Of a stretch of 64,000 nucleotides of DNA, positions 17,578 to 26,019 are shown piece after piece. The position numbers and the translations under genes are program-made. The notes under the pieces are model-generated. The model was not told where the DNA came from. It saw nothing but the letters and a program-made list of their open reading frames with translations, and did not search any database. The DNA is from Rhodoluna sp. Lineage in GTDB: Bacteria > Actinomycetota > Actinomycetes > Actinomycetales > Microbacteriaceae. How positions within the stretch are numbered: position 1 is the stretch's first letter; the number at the start of each line of letters is the position of its first letter. The stretch covers positions 248,001 through 312,000 of the forward strand of contig JAHEDR010000002.1 in the NCBI GenBank assembly GCA_024641095.1, in the 5' to 3' direction.

Positions 17578-18668
17578 TTGATGCTTCCGCGAATCATCTC
17601 GGCGGCAACCTCAGGTGGGAAGTCGGCGATGAATGCGCCCATTGCAGATTCAGAACCGGCCAAGAACTTCAGCTTGTCAGCTGCTCTGCGAGGCGAGGTG
17701 ATTTGCAACTGAAGGCGCACCTTGTCTCCGCCGGCAACAAGTGGAGCCTGGTGCCAAGCAGAGATATAAGGGGTTGGGGTGTCATAAATTCTGTCTAGCG
17801 CGCCAAGCAGCTTTGAATAGATTTCGGCAAGCTCATCGCGCTCTTCATTGCTCAGTTGAGAAATGTTCTGAACGTGGCGGTGTGGCAAGAGGTGAATTTC
17901 AATTGGCCAACGACCTGCAAAAGGAACGTAAGCGGTGAAGTGCTCACCTTTAATAAGTACGCGCTCGCTCTTTTGCTCGAAGGCAAGGGTGTCTTCAAAA
18001 AGATTTGGTCCGTACGCTTTGATTGAATCCAAAACCTTTCGAGTGCGAGGTGTCACGTACGGGTAGGCATAAATCTGACCGTGCGGGTGGTGCAGGGTCA
18101 CTCCAATTGCCTCGCCGCGATTCTCGAAAGGGAATACTTGGCGCACGCCAGGCAAGCTCATTAGGTGCTCGGTGCGATCTGCCCAAGCCTCAATCACGGT
18201 GCGCACTCTGGCAACCGGCATCTGGCCAAGTGAACCAAGGTGCTCCGGGCTGAAAACAACTACCTCACAACGACCAACCGATGCGCGCTTGCTACCAAGC
18301 TCCAGGTTTGGCACAACGGTGAAGTTTTCGTCGTTGGTGTTTAGAAGGTCTGGCCCAAAAGACGGGCTCTTGTTTTCAAAAACAGCCACGTCAAAGTTGT
18401 CTGGTAGTTCCGATTGATTACCCGCAGTAGTTGGGCAAAGCGGGCACTGGTTAGCCGGCGGCAAGAAGGCGCGGTTGTTGCGGGCGGCGGCAATAGAGAT
18501 CCATTCGCCGGTAAGCGAGTCAAGGCGCATCTCTGCAACTGCTGGGCGATCACCAAGGTTTCTAAGGTCTGCCTTGCGTTCCGGAGCCAAGGTTGAACCG
18601 GCATCGTCGTAGTAAAAGAGATCGCGGCCGTCAGCCAGCTTTGAGGTCTTTTTGGTGATTTCGCTCAT
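17574..18668 (-). CDS. galT: Galactose-1-phosphate uridylyltransferase
   Basis: Exchanges UMP between UDP-glucose and galactose-1-phosphate. 364 residues from ATG 18668. Visible: zinc ligands in CPLCP near residue 78, the catalytic HPHGQIYAYPY motif, and a second His cluster in LLPHRHVQ. The frame extends upstream to 18725, but that extension would contain the promoter and palindrome; TAAACT ends eight bases before ATG 18668, which instead fits a leaderless start. First gene of a galT-galK unit, divergent from the unknown gene at 18751. Confidence 0.93.
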   Translation of the reverse strand: MSEITKKTSKLADGRDLFYYDDAGSTLAPERKADLRNLGDRPAVAEMRLDSLTGEWISIAAARNNRAFLPPANQCPLCPTTAGNQSELPDNFDVAVFENKSPSFGPDLLNTNDENFTVVPNLELGSKRASVGRCEVVVFSPEHLGSLGQMPVARVRTVIEAWADRTEHLMSLPGVRQVFPFENRGEAIGVTLHHPHGQIYAYPYVTPRTRKVLDSIKAYGPNLFEDTLAFEQKSERVLIKGEHFTAYVPFAGRWPIEIHLLPHRHVQNISQLSNEERDELAEIYSKLLGALDRIYDTPTPYISAWHQAPLVAGGDKVRLQLQITSPRRAADKLKFLAGSESAMGAFIADFPPEVAAEMIRGSIK

Positions 18669-18676
18669 AAGCACAA

Positions 18677-18703
18677 AGTTTAGCCGTACCTTAGTTCGGT
18701 CAA
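18677..18703 (-). promoter_or_regulatory. galTK promoter candidate
   Basis: On the minus strand, TTGACC (18703-18698) and TAAACT (18682-18677) are 15 bases apart, and the hexamer ends eight bases before the galT ATG. The -35 lies inside the palindrome, so a bound repressor would block it. The spacer is short. Confidence 0.5.
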
Positions 18704-18710
18704 CCGAACT
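18693..18710. promoter_or_regulatory. Palindromic operator candidate between galT and the divergent gene
   Basis: AGTTCGGTCAACCGAACT: a perfect 8-base inverted repeat with a two-base centre. It sits 25 bases upstream of galT and 40 bases upstream of ATG 18751. No regulator gene is adjacent and I cannot assign the family. Confidence 0.6.
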
Positions 18711-18750
18711 CTCTGTCGGAATCACTTGACCATCGCAATAGGCTATGGCT

Positions 18751-20229
18751 ATGCCGCTGAATTTTTATGACGCAGCCACGGGGGAAAAGATTGGCTCTAC
18801 CCGCTTGGCTCAAAACGTGCTTGCGGCGGCAACTGCAGAAATAGACCCTGCGCTTCAATCCAAAATTTTGGCAACCAAAAAGTGGCGCAAACAATATCTG
18901 AGTGTTTATAGAGACCTGGCTAAGACTGAGTTCTATCAGGAGCAAAACCTGCTAGAAATCGCAAGAGTGGGCCTGCAGGCAATTGCCGAGTCAGTTCGCG
19001 ACGAACAAGGCCGCAACCTCACACAAATTATTGAAGCCGGCTGGTCGGGCAGGGCTCAGGTTGAGACCTTCATTATTGGTGGCACCGGGGAGCCTGTGCC
19101 GCTAAGGATTCCCAAGATTGCCACGCTAACCGATGCGGCACAGATTTGGTCGCACGAGTACTTGGCCGAGCCTGGTTTGGTTTCTTCTTTCAAGTTTCTA
19201 GATGCACACAAAAAATTGGCCATGAACTCAGATGTGCTGGTGGCTCTGGCAGGTGGTGCCGAGTACGGACCAACCAAACACTGGTTGGCTCTTGGCGGCA
19301 CGGTTGCGGTGGCAGCAAGATCAAACGAAACCCGATGGACCGAGCTAATTAAATTTGCCAGGGAATCTGCCGGAACTCTCTTGGTGCCGGTGCTAAAGCG
19401 CAAGGTAGAAGATGAATCGGTTGCACTCACCGATGAAGTGATTGCAGCTAATGCCGGTTTTGATTTGGTGGAAGACGCCGAGGCTTTGGCAAGTTGGATT
19501 GCCGCGTTATCGGTTACTCGAAAAGAGCGAATCGTGCTTGGCCAATATGCTTACGCACCGGGTGCCAAACATATTTATGTGCAGGCAGTTCAAGATGCAG
19601 TTGCCGATTTACTTTGCAAAAAACTTGCGCCAACCCGTGTGGCCCTGGCCTGGTTGGCAACACCTACCGATTCAACCGCGGTACCGGCTGAGGTCTTACA
19701 AGATGCACTAGATAGGTATTCCGCAAGATCAACCAAGATCAAGTTGCGCGACTTTATTTTGGGCATGCGCAAAACTAACGGTGAATTTTTTGAGACCAGG
19801 TTTGGTGAGAAGTTAGCGGTAATTGACCCAACCTCAACTCTGCAGGGTTCCAGTTACGCACTGGCCAAACGCTCTCAACGCTGGCGTGCCTACTTGGCAA
19901 ACAGCCGGGGAGTAAAGGTGTCTTACGCTGTGGCACCTCCGGCACGTACGGAATCGGTGTTTAGTTTCCGCCTGCTGAGGGCAACATTCAGGGGAGCGCC
20001 AACCTTTGGCGTTCAGGCGTTTTCGGTCAAGGATGCATCGTTGGCGGCAACCGCACTGTTGATTCGTGACCTGCACGGGCCAATGCATCAGCGAGGCTCA
20101 ACCACTCTGCACACCGAGAACGCCATTCACGGCGGGCTCTGGAGAATGATCTACCTGCCTAAATCGGTGTGGAATAAGGCCACCCTGATTGGCTGGAAGG
20201 CTCTGTTTACCGGGCGTTCACGAGGTTAA
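18751..20229 (+). CDS. Conserved-looking protein of unknown function
   Basis: 492 residues from ATG 18751 (ATG 18745 also in frame; TAGGCT at 18739-18744 leaves six bases before the second ATG). I do not recognise the family. The sequence is soluble with no signal peptide or membrane span. It has Rossmann-like stretches (LVALAGGAEYGPTKHWLALGGTVAVAAR and RIVLGQYAYAPGAKH) that could bind a nucleotide, and a C-terminal segment (RDLHGPMHQRGSTTLHTENAIHGGLWR) rich in His. Codon use matches its neighbours. It shares its upstream region and palindrome with galT, so co-regulation is possible, but a role in galactose use is not shown. Confidence 0.75.
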   Translation: MPLNFYDAATGEKIGSTRLAQNVLAAATAEIDPALQSKILATKKWRKQYLSVYRDLAKTEFYQEQNLLEIARVGLQAIAESVRDEQGRNLTQIIEAGWSGRAQVETFIIGGTGEPVPLRIPKIATLTDAAQIWSHEYLAEPGLVSSFKFLDAHKKLAMNSDVLVALAGGAEYGPTKHWLALGGTVAVAARSNETRWTELIKFARESAGTLLVPVLKRKVEDESVALTDEVIAANAGFDLVEDAEALASWIAALSVTRKERIVLGQYAYAPGAKHIYVQAVQDAVADLLCKKLAPTRVALAWLATPTDSTAVPAEVLQDALDRYSARSTKIKLRDFILGMRKTNGEFFETRFGEKLAVIDPTSTLQGSSYALAKRSQRWRAYLANSRGVKVSYAVAPPARTESVFSFRLLRATFRGAPTFGVQAFSVKDASLAATALLIRDLHGPMHQRGSTTLHTENAIHGGLWRMIYLPKSVWNKATLIGWKALFTGRSRG

Positions 20230-20254
20230 TTAGTTTGCGAGACAGATAGTCTTT

Positions 20255-20287
20255 GTTCACCTGCCGTTAACTTTCTGTTCCTAACGT
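20255..20287 (+). promoter_or_regulatory. PHO box upstream of the phosphate transporter
   Basis: Three contiguous 11-base units each beginning GTT: GTTCACCTGCC (20255-20265), GTTAACTTTCT (20266-20276), GTTCCTAACGT (20277-20287). The 11-base spacing and GTTCACC unit match the known actinobacterial PhoP operator. It lies 65 bases before the pit start. Confidence 0.7.
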
Positions 20288-20352
20288 GAACAGCGTATTA
20301 AGGGCAACTTTGCCCCAAGTTTCCTAAATGGTCACTAACCAGAAAGGGTCCC

Positions 20353-21597
20353 GTGGATCCAATACTCGTAGTTGCGTTGGTCGTAGGCCTCGCACTTTTC
20401 TTTGACTTCACTAACGGTTTTCACGACACCGCGAACTCAAGCGCTACTGCTATCGCAACCGGTGCTCTAAAGCCTCGCACTGCAGTTCTTATTGCAGCAA
20501 TCATGAACTTCGTTGGAGCTTTCCTTTCAACTGCCGTTGCCAAGGCAATCTCGGTTTCATTGATTAACGAAGGCATCAACATTGGCCCTGAGTTGGTCTT
20601 CGCTGGTTTGACCGGTGCAATCCTCTGGAACCTAACCACTTGGTTGTTTGGTTTGCCATCTTCTTCATCACACGCACTATTTGGTGGTCTAGTTGGTGCC
20701 GCACTTGCTTTCGCCGGTGTTGCAGCAATTAACTTCCCAGCTGTGCTTGAGAAGGTTGTGTTCCCTGCATTGTTCGCACCGGTTATTGCTGGTGTGGCTG
20801 CGTTCCTAGCAACCCGATTGGCTTACCTGATCACCGCTCGTTCGCAGGCGTCTCGCAAGGCAACTGGAATTGGCACCGGCCGTTCAAACTTTAAAGTTGG
20901 CCAGGTATTTACTTCTTCTCTTGTAGCTCTTTCACACGGAACTAACGACGCACAGAAAACTATGGGTGTAATCACTCTTGTTCTTGTTGCTGCAGGTTTC
21001 CAGTCAACCGGTGACCACGTTGAGTGGTGGGTGATCGTTGGTGCTGCACTAGCAATTGCTCTTGGTACCTACGCAGGTGGTTGGAGAATCATCAAGACTA
21101 TGGGTTCTGGTTTGGCTGAGATTAAGCCGGCACAGGGTCTGGCTTCAGAAGTTGCAACCGCAAGCACAATTCTTGCTTCAAGCAACCTAGGTTTTGCTCT
21201 TTCAACTACTCAGGTAGCTTCTGGTGGTGTTATGGGTGCAGGTCTTGGTCGTAAGGGTGGCGCTATTCGTTGGAACAAGGCTGGCCAGGTAGTTGTTGGT
21301 TGGTTGTTCACTCTTCCTGCAGCTGGTGCTGTTGGTGCGCTTTCAGCGTTTCTAGTTATGACCGGCCCACTTGGAATTCTTGCCGACCTAGTACTTGTGG
21401 TTTCAGTGTCCGTAGCAATCTTCCAAATTTCACGTCGCAACCGAATCAACCACAGCAATGTGTTGAGCGAAGTTGAAGGCGCTTCTGAGGTTGTTGCTTC
21501 TCCTCGCCAGGTTCGCAAAGCTGCAGCTGTTGCAGCTAAGCAGGCGGCAAAGAAGCCAGTAAAGAAGTCAACTACTAAAGCAAAGGGTGGCAAGTAA
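20353..21597 (+). CDS. pit: Low-affinity inorganic phosphate transporter, PiT family
   Basis: 414-residue membrane protein that takes up phosphate with H+ or as a metal-phosphate complex. The duplicated PiT signatures are present: FDFTNGFHDTANS near residue 20 and LSHGTNDAQKTMG near residue 196, plus SSSSHALFGGLVGA. A Lys-rich cytoplasmic tail ends the protein. GTG start follows AGAAAGGG. The upstream PHO box suggests phosphate-dependent control. The stop overlaps the ATG of a small membrane protein. Confidence 0.94.
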   Translation: MDPILVVALVVGLALFFDFTNGFHDTANSSATAIATGALKPRTAVLIAAIMNFVGAFLSTAVAKAISVSLINEGINIGPELVFAGLTGAILWNLTTWLFGLPSSSSHALFGGLVGAALAFAGVAAINFPAVLEKVVFPALFAPVIAGVAAFLATRLAYLITARSQASRKATGIGTGRSNFKVGQVFTSSLVALSHGTNDAQKTMGVITLVLVAAGFQSTGDHVEWWVIVGAALAIALGTYAGGWRIIKTMGSGLAEIKPAQGLASEVATASTILASSNLGFALSTTQVASGGVMGAGLGRKGGAIRWNKAGQVVVGWLFTLPAAGAVGALSAFLVMTGPLGILADLVLVVSVSVAIFQISRRNRINHSNVLSEVEGASEVVASPRQVRKAAAVAAKQAAKKPVKKSTTKAKGGK

Positions 21598-21854
21598 TGA
21601 TTAACTGGAGCAGCCTAATTTTGGTAGCCACTGTGGCTATTGGTGCATCTGTTGGTTTGGTTACCGTGTTCTCATTCGGAATGCGCTTGCTTACCAATGC
21701 TCGCAACATTCAGGAAAACACCAAGAAGAAGGAAGGCGCAAAGCCTGCCGAGATCTTGAACCGCGTTGGCGCCTACTTGATGTTCACAATCTGTGCATCA
21801 GCAGTGCTTTACGGAATCTACCTGATTGTTCCTTACTTTCACCTAGCTAAGTAA
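21597..21854 (+). CDS. Small two-span membrane protein coupled to pit
   Basis: 85 residues with two hydrophobic segments (LILVATVAIGASVGLVTVFSF and AYLMFTICASAVLYGIYLIV) joined by a charged Lys/Glu loop. ATG overlaps the pit stop (TAATG), so it is translated with the transporter. Size and coupling suggest an accessory subunit or stabiliser of Pit; no family name is recalled. A strong terminator follows and closes the unit. Confidence 0.85.
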   Translation: MINWSSLILVATVAIGASVGLVTVFSFGMRLLTNARNIQENTKKKEGAKPAEILNRVGAYLMFTICASAVLYGIYLIVPYFHLAK

Positions 21855-21882
21855 GCAATAAGTAGCACGTAGTAAAACGTCA

Positions 21883-21912
21883 GAAAACCCCGGTCTGTTG
21901 GCCGGGGTTTTC
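21883..21912 (+). terminator. Terminator of the pit unit
   Basis: 11-base stem GAAAACCCCGG/CCGGGGTTTTC with an eight-base loop. Confidence 0.9.
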
Positions 21913-21934
21913 GCTTTACTGGCAAGATAGTTGC

Positions 21935-22144
21935 ATGGCCACTGCAACCAAAAAGAAGAATTACATTCTGCTAACCGGAAAAGACGACTCGGCATTTTGC
22001 CAGAGAGTTTCTGACCGCATCGATGAGGGTTACGAGCTTTATGGCTCACCTTCAATCACCTTCAATATTTTTAAGAGGCACCCAATCGTGGCCCAGGCTT
22101 TGGTTCTAAAGAAGAAGCCAAAGACAAAGCGCGCCGCCAAGTAA
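21935..22144 (+). CDS. DUF1737-like small protein
   Basis: 69 residues. The core YILLTG..DSAFCQRVSDRIDEGYELYGSPSI..F and the later VAQALVLKKK match the small DUF1737 fold (hydrophobic strand, helix, 'GW/Y.L.G.P', QA). Basic tail KKKPKTKRAAK. Function unknown. It ends two bases before the aminotransferase start and is probably in one unit with it. Confidence 0.72.
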   Translation: MATATKKKNYILLTGKDDSAFCQRVSDRIDEGYELYGSPSITFNIFKRHPIVAQALVLKKKPKTKRAAK

Positions 22145-22146
22145 TC

Positions 22147-23295
22147 ATGACTAAGAATCCACTGACCGATCTAACCTCGCTAAAAACTCGCAGCAGTTCT
22201 AAGTGGCGCAGGTTCGCACCCGATGTGCTGCCAATGCACGTTGCCGAGATGGACTACGACATTGCCGAAAATATCAAAGAACTGCTTATTTCTAAAGTTG
22301 CCAATTCGGATCTTGGTTACACCGGCCCGGTGCCAGAAGTTGCCGCCGGTTTTGTGAAGTTTGCTGCCGAGCGTTGGGGTTGGCAGGTTGACCCAAAGCA
22401 GGTTCGCCTATCTACCGATGTTGGTGTGTCTGCGGTTGAAATTCTTAGGGCAATTTCAAAACCTGGCGACAAGGTTGTGATTAACTCACCGGTCTACAGC
22501 TCATTCTTTGAGTGGATTCCAGAAGTTGGACTTGAAGTTGTTGATGTTCCGCTGGTGCCGGCCGAGGTGCAGTGGCAGCTAGACCTAGTTGCACTTGAAG
22601 CAGCCTTCAAGCAGGGCGCGGTTGCCTACCTAATTTGCCACCCGCACAACCCGCTAGGAAAATTGTTTACCCGCGAGGAGCTGGTTGCAATTGCAGAGCT
22701 GGCCAAGAAATACAACGTGCTGGTAATCAGCGACGAAATTCACGGGCCGCTTACCTATGCCGATCAAGAGTTTGTTCCGTACCTTTCTGTTTCAGAAGCA
22801 GCTAGAGAAACCGGTGTGTGCATTACCGCGGCAAGCAAGTCGTGGAATGTTGCGGGCCTGAAGGCATCGGTGATTGTTACCGAAAGCGCCAAGGTAGTTG
22901 AGAAGCTTAAGAAACTGCCAGCCGCCTTGCACTGGCGCTCTGGTTTGCTTGGCGCATTTGCGATGGGCGAGGCATTCTCAAACTCTGTTGACTGGTTAGA
23001 TGCTGCAATTGAACTCAACCTAAAGTCGCGTGAGCTACTGGGTGAGCTTCTGGCAAAGCACGTGCCAATGGTTAAGTACTGGGTGCCGGAATCTGGTTAC
23101 TTAGCTTGGCTTGATGTTTCTGCACTGAACATTGGAGAAAACCCGGCGCTCAAAATTATTGAAGAGCAAAGAGTTGCCTTTGTGCCGGGCGTTGACCTTG
23201 GCAAGCAGTATGGCCAGTATGTGCGCATTAACTTTGCTTGCCACCCAGCGTCACTTGAGCGTGCGGTGCTGGCGCTAGCTGCCTACGCTAAGTAG
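22147..23295 (+). CDS. PLP-dependent C-S lyase/aminotransferase, MalY/PatB type
   Basis: 382 residues, fold-type I PLP enzyme. The N-terminal R.SSKWRR.....LPMHVAEMDY pattern, ICHPHNPLGKLF, ISDEIHGPL and the PLP lysine in AASKSWNVAGLK (Lys231) are those of MalY/PatB cystathionine beta-lyases. Likely reaction: cleaving cystathionine to homocysteine, pyruvate and ammonia. It is convergent with a MetZ-like sulfhydrylase, so both may serve methionine metabolism. An aminotransferase role cannot be excluded. Confidence 0.85.
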   Translation: MTKNPLTDLTSLKTRSSSKWRRFAPDVLPMHVAEMDYDIAENIKELLISKVANSDLGYTGPVPEVAAGFVKFAAERWGWQVDPKQVRLSTDVGVSAVEILRAISKPGDKVVINSPVYSSFFEWIPEVGLEVVDVPLVPAEVQWQLDLVALEAAFKQGAVAYLICHPHNPLGKLFTREELVAIAELAKKYNVLVISDEIHGPLTYADQEFVPYLSVSEAARETGVCITAASKSWNVAGLKASVIVTESAKVVEKLKKLPAALHWRSGLLGAFAMGEAFSNSVDWLDAAIELNLKSRELLGELLAKHVPMVKYWVPESGYLAWLDVSALNIGENPALKIIEEQRVAFVPGVDLGKQYGQYVRINFACHPASLERAVLALAAYAK

Positions 23296-23310
23296 CACCA
23301 GAAGCTGCGC

Positions 23311-24540
23311 TTACTTGCCTAGTGCCTGCTTTAGATCGGCAATCAGGTCGTCGGCGTTTTCCAGACCAATTGAAAGTCGCACCAAGTTTGCGGTGATTCC
23401 CATTTGCGCCTGAACATCGGCCGCAAGTCTGCGGTGAGTGGTTGATGCTGGGTGGGTAATAAGAGATTTACTGTCGCCAAGGTTGTTAGAAATATCAATT
23501 ACGCGAAGTGAATTCATGAACGCAAAAGTCTTGCTTTTGTCGCCCTTGATTTTGAACCCGATGGTTGTACCGCCACCGCGCATCTGTTTCTTGGCAAGTT
23601 TGTAGTTCTTGTCACTCTTTAGGAATGGGTAAGAAACCGTTTCAATTTTCTTGTGAGAGTTTAGGAACTCGGCAACCTTCAAAGCATTTGAGGCCATGCG
23701 CTCTACACGCATGGTTACTGTCTCTAGCGACTTAAGCATTACCCACGCATTGAACGCGCTCATGCTCTGGCCGGTGTGACGAGTAAATGGAATTACAGAA
23801 TTCTTGATGTAATCGCGAGTACCAAGAATTGCTCCACCTAGTACGCGACCCTGACCATCAATGTGCTTGGTGGCTGAGTACATAACTACATCGGCACCAA
23901 GTTCAAGTGGCTTCTGCAAAACCGGGCTACCCATAACGTTGTCAACGATTACGGTGGCGCCAACCTTGTGAGCAAGATCGCTCACCATGCGAATGTCAAC
24001 CAGCTCCATCATTGGGTTGCTTGGCGACTCAATAAATACTGCCTTGGTTGGCTTGGCAAGTGCAGCAGCCCAAACCTTTTTATCGGTGCCCTCAACCAAC
24101 TCAACCTCAACGCCCCATGAAGGCAGAATCTCGGTGAGGATTACGTAACAAGAAGAAAACATGGCCATTGAGGCAACCACGCGGTCACCTGACTTCACAA
24201 GACAAGCAACCGATGAAAACATTGCCGACATTCCGGTGCCGGTTGCGAAACAAGCTTCTGCGCCTTCAAGCGCAGCAAGACGCTCCTCGAACATTGCAAC
24301 GGTTGGGTTAGAGAATCGGCTGTAGAGGTGGTGCTGTGACTCCTCTTTAAAAGCAGATTCTGCCTGCTCGGCGCTGTCGTAGGTGAAGCCACTGTTTAGG
24401 TAAAGGGCCTCGCCGGTCTCGCCGAAACCGCTGCGAGCCAAGCCCGAACGTACCGCCAGGGTGTCTGGGTGAAGATCCCAGTTTGGTTTCTTGCCATCAA
24501 ATGGCTCTTGGTATCCCCATGGGCGAGTTCGCTGTGTCAT
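23311..24540 (-). CDS. metZ: O-succinylhomoserine sulfhydrylase-like Cys/Met PLP enzyme
   Basis: 409 residues of the Cys/Met metabolism PLP family. Features: YSRFSNPTV, ATGTGMSAMFSS, VFIESPSNPMMELVDI, the PLP lysine in YSATKHIDGQG (Lys225) and RLSIGLENADDLIADL at the end. The N-terminal 'W...T.AVR.G..RS.FGE' and internal sequence resemble MetZ, which makes homocysteine directly from O-succinylhomoserine and sulfide; cystathionine gamma-synthase is the close alternative. TATTGT ends seven bases before the ATG. Confidence 0.83.
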   Translation of the reverse strand: MTQRTRPWGYQEPFDGKKPNWDLHPDTLAVRSGLARSGFGETGEALYLNSGFTYDSAEQAESAFKEESQHHLYSRFSNPTVAMFEERLAALEGAEACFATGTGMSAMFSSVACLVKSGDRVVASMAMFSSCYVILTEILPSWGVEVELVEGTDKKVWAAALAKPTKAVFIESPSNPMMELVDIRMVSDLAHKVGATVIVDNVMGSPVLQKPLELGADVVMYSATKHIDGQGRVLGGAILGTRDYIKNSVIPFTRHTGQSMSAFNAWVMLKSLETVTMRVERMASNALKVAEFLNSHKKIETVSYPFLKSDKNYKLAKKQMRGGGTTIGFKIKGDKSKTFAFMNSLRVIDISNNLGDSKSLITHPASTTHRRLAADVQAQMGITANLVRLSIGLENADDLIADLKQALGK

Positions 24541-24547
24541 TCAATAA

Positions 24548-24553
24548 ACAATA
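24548..24553 (-). promoter_or_regulatory. Candidate -10 hexamer (leaderless) for metZ
   Basis: TATTGT on the minus strand ends seven bases before ATG 24540; there is no purine-rich ribosome site in between. Confidence 0.45.
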
Positions 24554-24584
24554 TCGCATTGGCTCGCCCAAGGTCTAGGCCTAA

Positions 24585-25286
24585 CTACTTGAAAGAGGTG
24601 CTTGGCAGATCCGGTTCGTCGTTCAAGATGCCAGCGATGATTCTGGACACAACATTTTCAACGCTCGCGCCAACCCCAAAGTTAGGGGCTGTGCCGTGAA
24701 TGGCCCTGGTGGCCAAACCCGATTCCGTGTGCCCGGGACGGGCATCTAGCCAGCGAATGCCAAGTTTCTTTAGCTCCTTGGTTGCCGCCTTGCCGTAGCC
24801 ATGAATTGCAGTCTTGCTTGCCGAATAGGCGGCCAGGCCGGCCATTGGCGCTTCGCTAATTACTCCGCTAATTGACAAGATGAATGGTTCGCGGTTTTGT
24901 GCAGCTGATTCGGTCAGCGCTGGCACAAGTTGAGAAACCAAATCAATCTGACCAAGCGCATTCACGCTCATGAGTTTTGAAACAGCCTCGGCGGGAGTCT
25001 CGTGAATGGCGCCGAATGCAACAAGACCTGCGGCAAACACGATTGCGTCAACTGGTGTTTTAGAAGCCAGTAGGTATTGAGTCAAAGTTTGAATTGAGGT
25101 GCGGTCAGTCAGGTCAACCAGAAGGCGTTGCTCTAGGTCAATCGGCAGCCTCGAGGAACTTGCTGCGGAACTTGATGTGCCAATTACTTTTGCACCCTGA
25201 GTCATTAGTTGCTTCGAAAGCTCTTGGCCAAAGGCGCCAGATGCACCAATCACCAAAACAGTCTTGCCTACCAAATTTGCCATCAT
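24585..25286 (-). CDS. Short-chain dehydrogenase/reductase
   Basis: 233-residue classical SDR. NAD(P)-binding GASGAFGQ near residue 14, a VNALGQ motif, catalytic Ser in SISGVISEA and YSASK with downstream Lys. A basic residue pattern cannot safely tell NADH from NADPH. GAGAGG precedes the start; two consecutive ATG codons are possible. Substrate unknown. It stands alone, divergent from a DUF998 gene. Confidence 0.85.
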   Translation of the reverse strand: MMANLVGKTVLVIGASGAFGQELSKQLMTQGAKVIGTSSSAASSSRLPIDLEQRLLVDLTDRTSIQTLTQYLLASKTPVDAIVFAAGLVAFGAIHETPAEAVSKLMSVNALGQIDLVSQLVPALTESAAQNREPFILSISGVISEAPMAGLAAYSASKTAIHGYGKAATKELKKLGIRWLDARPGHTESGLATRAIHGTAPNFGVGASVENVVSRIIAGILNDEPDLPSTSFK

Positions 25287-25305
25287 TACCTCTCCTGCCG
25301 TGGTC

Positions 25306-25311
25306 TAACCT
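25306..25311 (+). promoter_or_regulatory. Candidate -10 hexamer (leaderless) for the DUF998 gene
   Basis: TAACCT ends seven bases before ATG 25319, supporting this start over the longer upstream frame that would overlap the SDR gene. Confidence 0.5.
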
Positions 25312-25318
25312 GAGATAC

Positions 25319-25924
25319 ATGAATAAAATTTCCCGCCCGGCGCTGGTAGCGGCCACGATTGGTCCAGTGCAATCGGTTTTGGGTTGGGTAATTGCAGGAT
25401 CACTCTGGCCGGGCTACGATCCAATTAAGAAAACCATCAGCGACCTTGCCGCCGATGACTCACCGGTGCAAGCCATTCAAACCAGCTTCTTTGTGCTGGG
25501 CGGAATTCTGAGTTTGGCTGCGGCAATTTGGTCAGGCTCACTGGCCCTACCTGGCCGTATCGTGATTTTTCTTGGCGGTCTAGCAACCTTTGGATTTGCA
25601 TACTTCACCACACCAAGCCAAGACGGTCACTCAGACTGGCACCGCATTTTTGCCATCAGTTCGTTTGTGCTTTTTTCGGCCTGGCCAATTTTCTCGATGC
25701 GCCTAAGCAAGCAAGCTGCTTGGGTCTTGCGACCGGCTGGAGCAATCACGGCAACGCTTGGCTTCACCCTGATCTCGCTTTGGTTTTTGTCTACCTGGAC
25801 CAACCCGGATGCCACCAACGTTGGGCTGGTAGAGCGCGTGATCGCAACGGCTCAAACAACTTATCTATCGGTTGTGATTTGGCTTTGCTGGCTGCACTCA
25901 AAGCGCCAGGCTAAATCGTTGTAA
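25319..25924 (+). CDS. DUF998 family membrane protein
   Basis: 201 residues with about six hydrophobic segments. The opening WVIAGSLWPGYDPIKKTISDLAADDSP and later GHSDWHRIFA are typical of DUF998 proteins (G..YP.Y....ISDL; H...A). Integral membrane protein of unknown function. The frame extends 225 bases further upstream, but that part is antisense to the SDR gene. Confidence 0.82.
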   Translation: MNKISRPALVAATIGPVQSVLGWVIAGSLWPGYDPIKKTISDLAADDSPVQAIQTSFFVLGGILSLAAAIWSGSLALPGRIVIFLGGLATFGFAYFTTPSQDGHSDWHRIFAISSFVLFSAWPIFSMRLSKQAAWVLRPAGAITATLGFTLISLWFLSTWTNPDATNVGLVERVIATAQTTYLSVVIWLCWLHSKRQAKSL

Positions 25925-25957
25925 TCCCGTAGCCAAAAACGGGAATCTGCTCTGATA

Positions 25958-25973
25958 ATGTGAACGCTAACAT
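25958..25973. promoter_or_regulatory. LacI-type operator O1 upstream of araA
   Basis: ATGTGAACGCTAACAT. Read on the other strand it combines the left half of O2 and the right half of O3, with the central CG typical of LacI-family sites. It ends 46 bases before the araA start. Confidence 0.78.
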
Positions 25974-26019
25974 AATCACACCGATAGGGGCACCGTAGCC
26001 CCGAAGGAGAGCAAGGCTC

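Noticed and set aside
18669-18725. 19-codon upstream extension of galT
   Set aside because: It would place the palindrome and promoter hexamers inside the coding region; the leaderless ATG 18668 fits better.
25094-25318. 75-codon upstream extension of the DUF998 gene
   Set aside because: It is antisense to the SDR gene, and the membrane protein pattern begins at ATG 25319.
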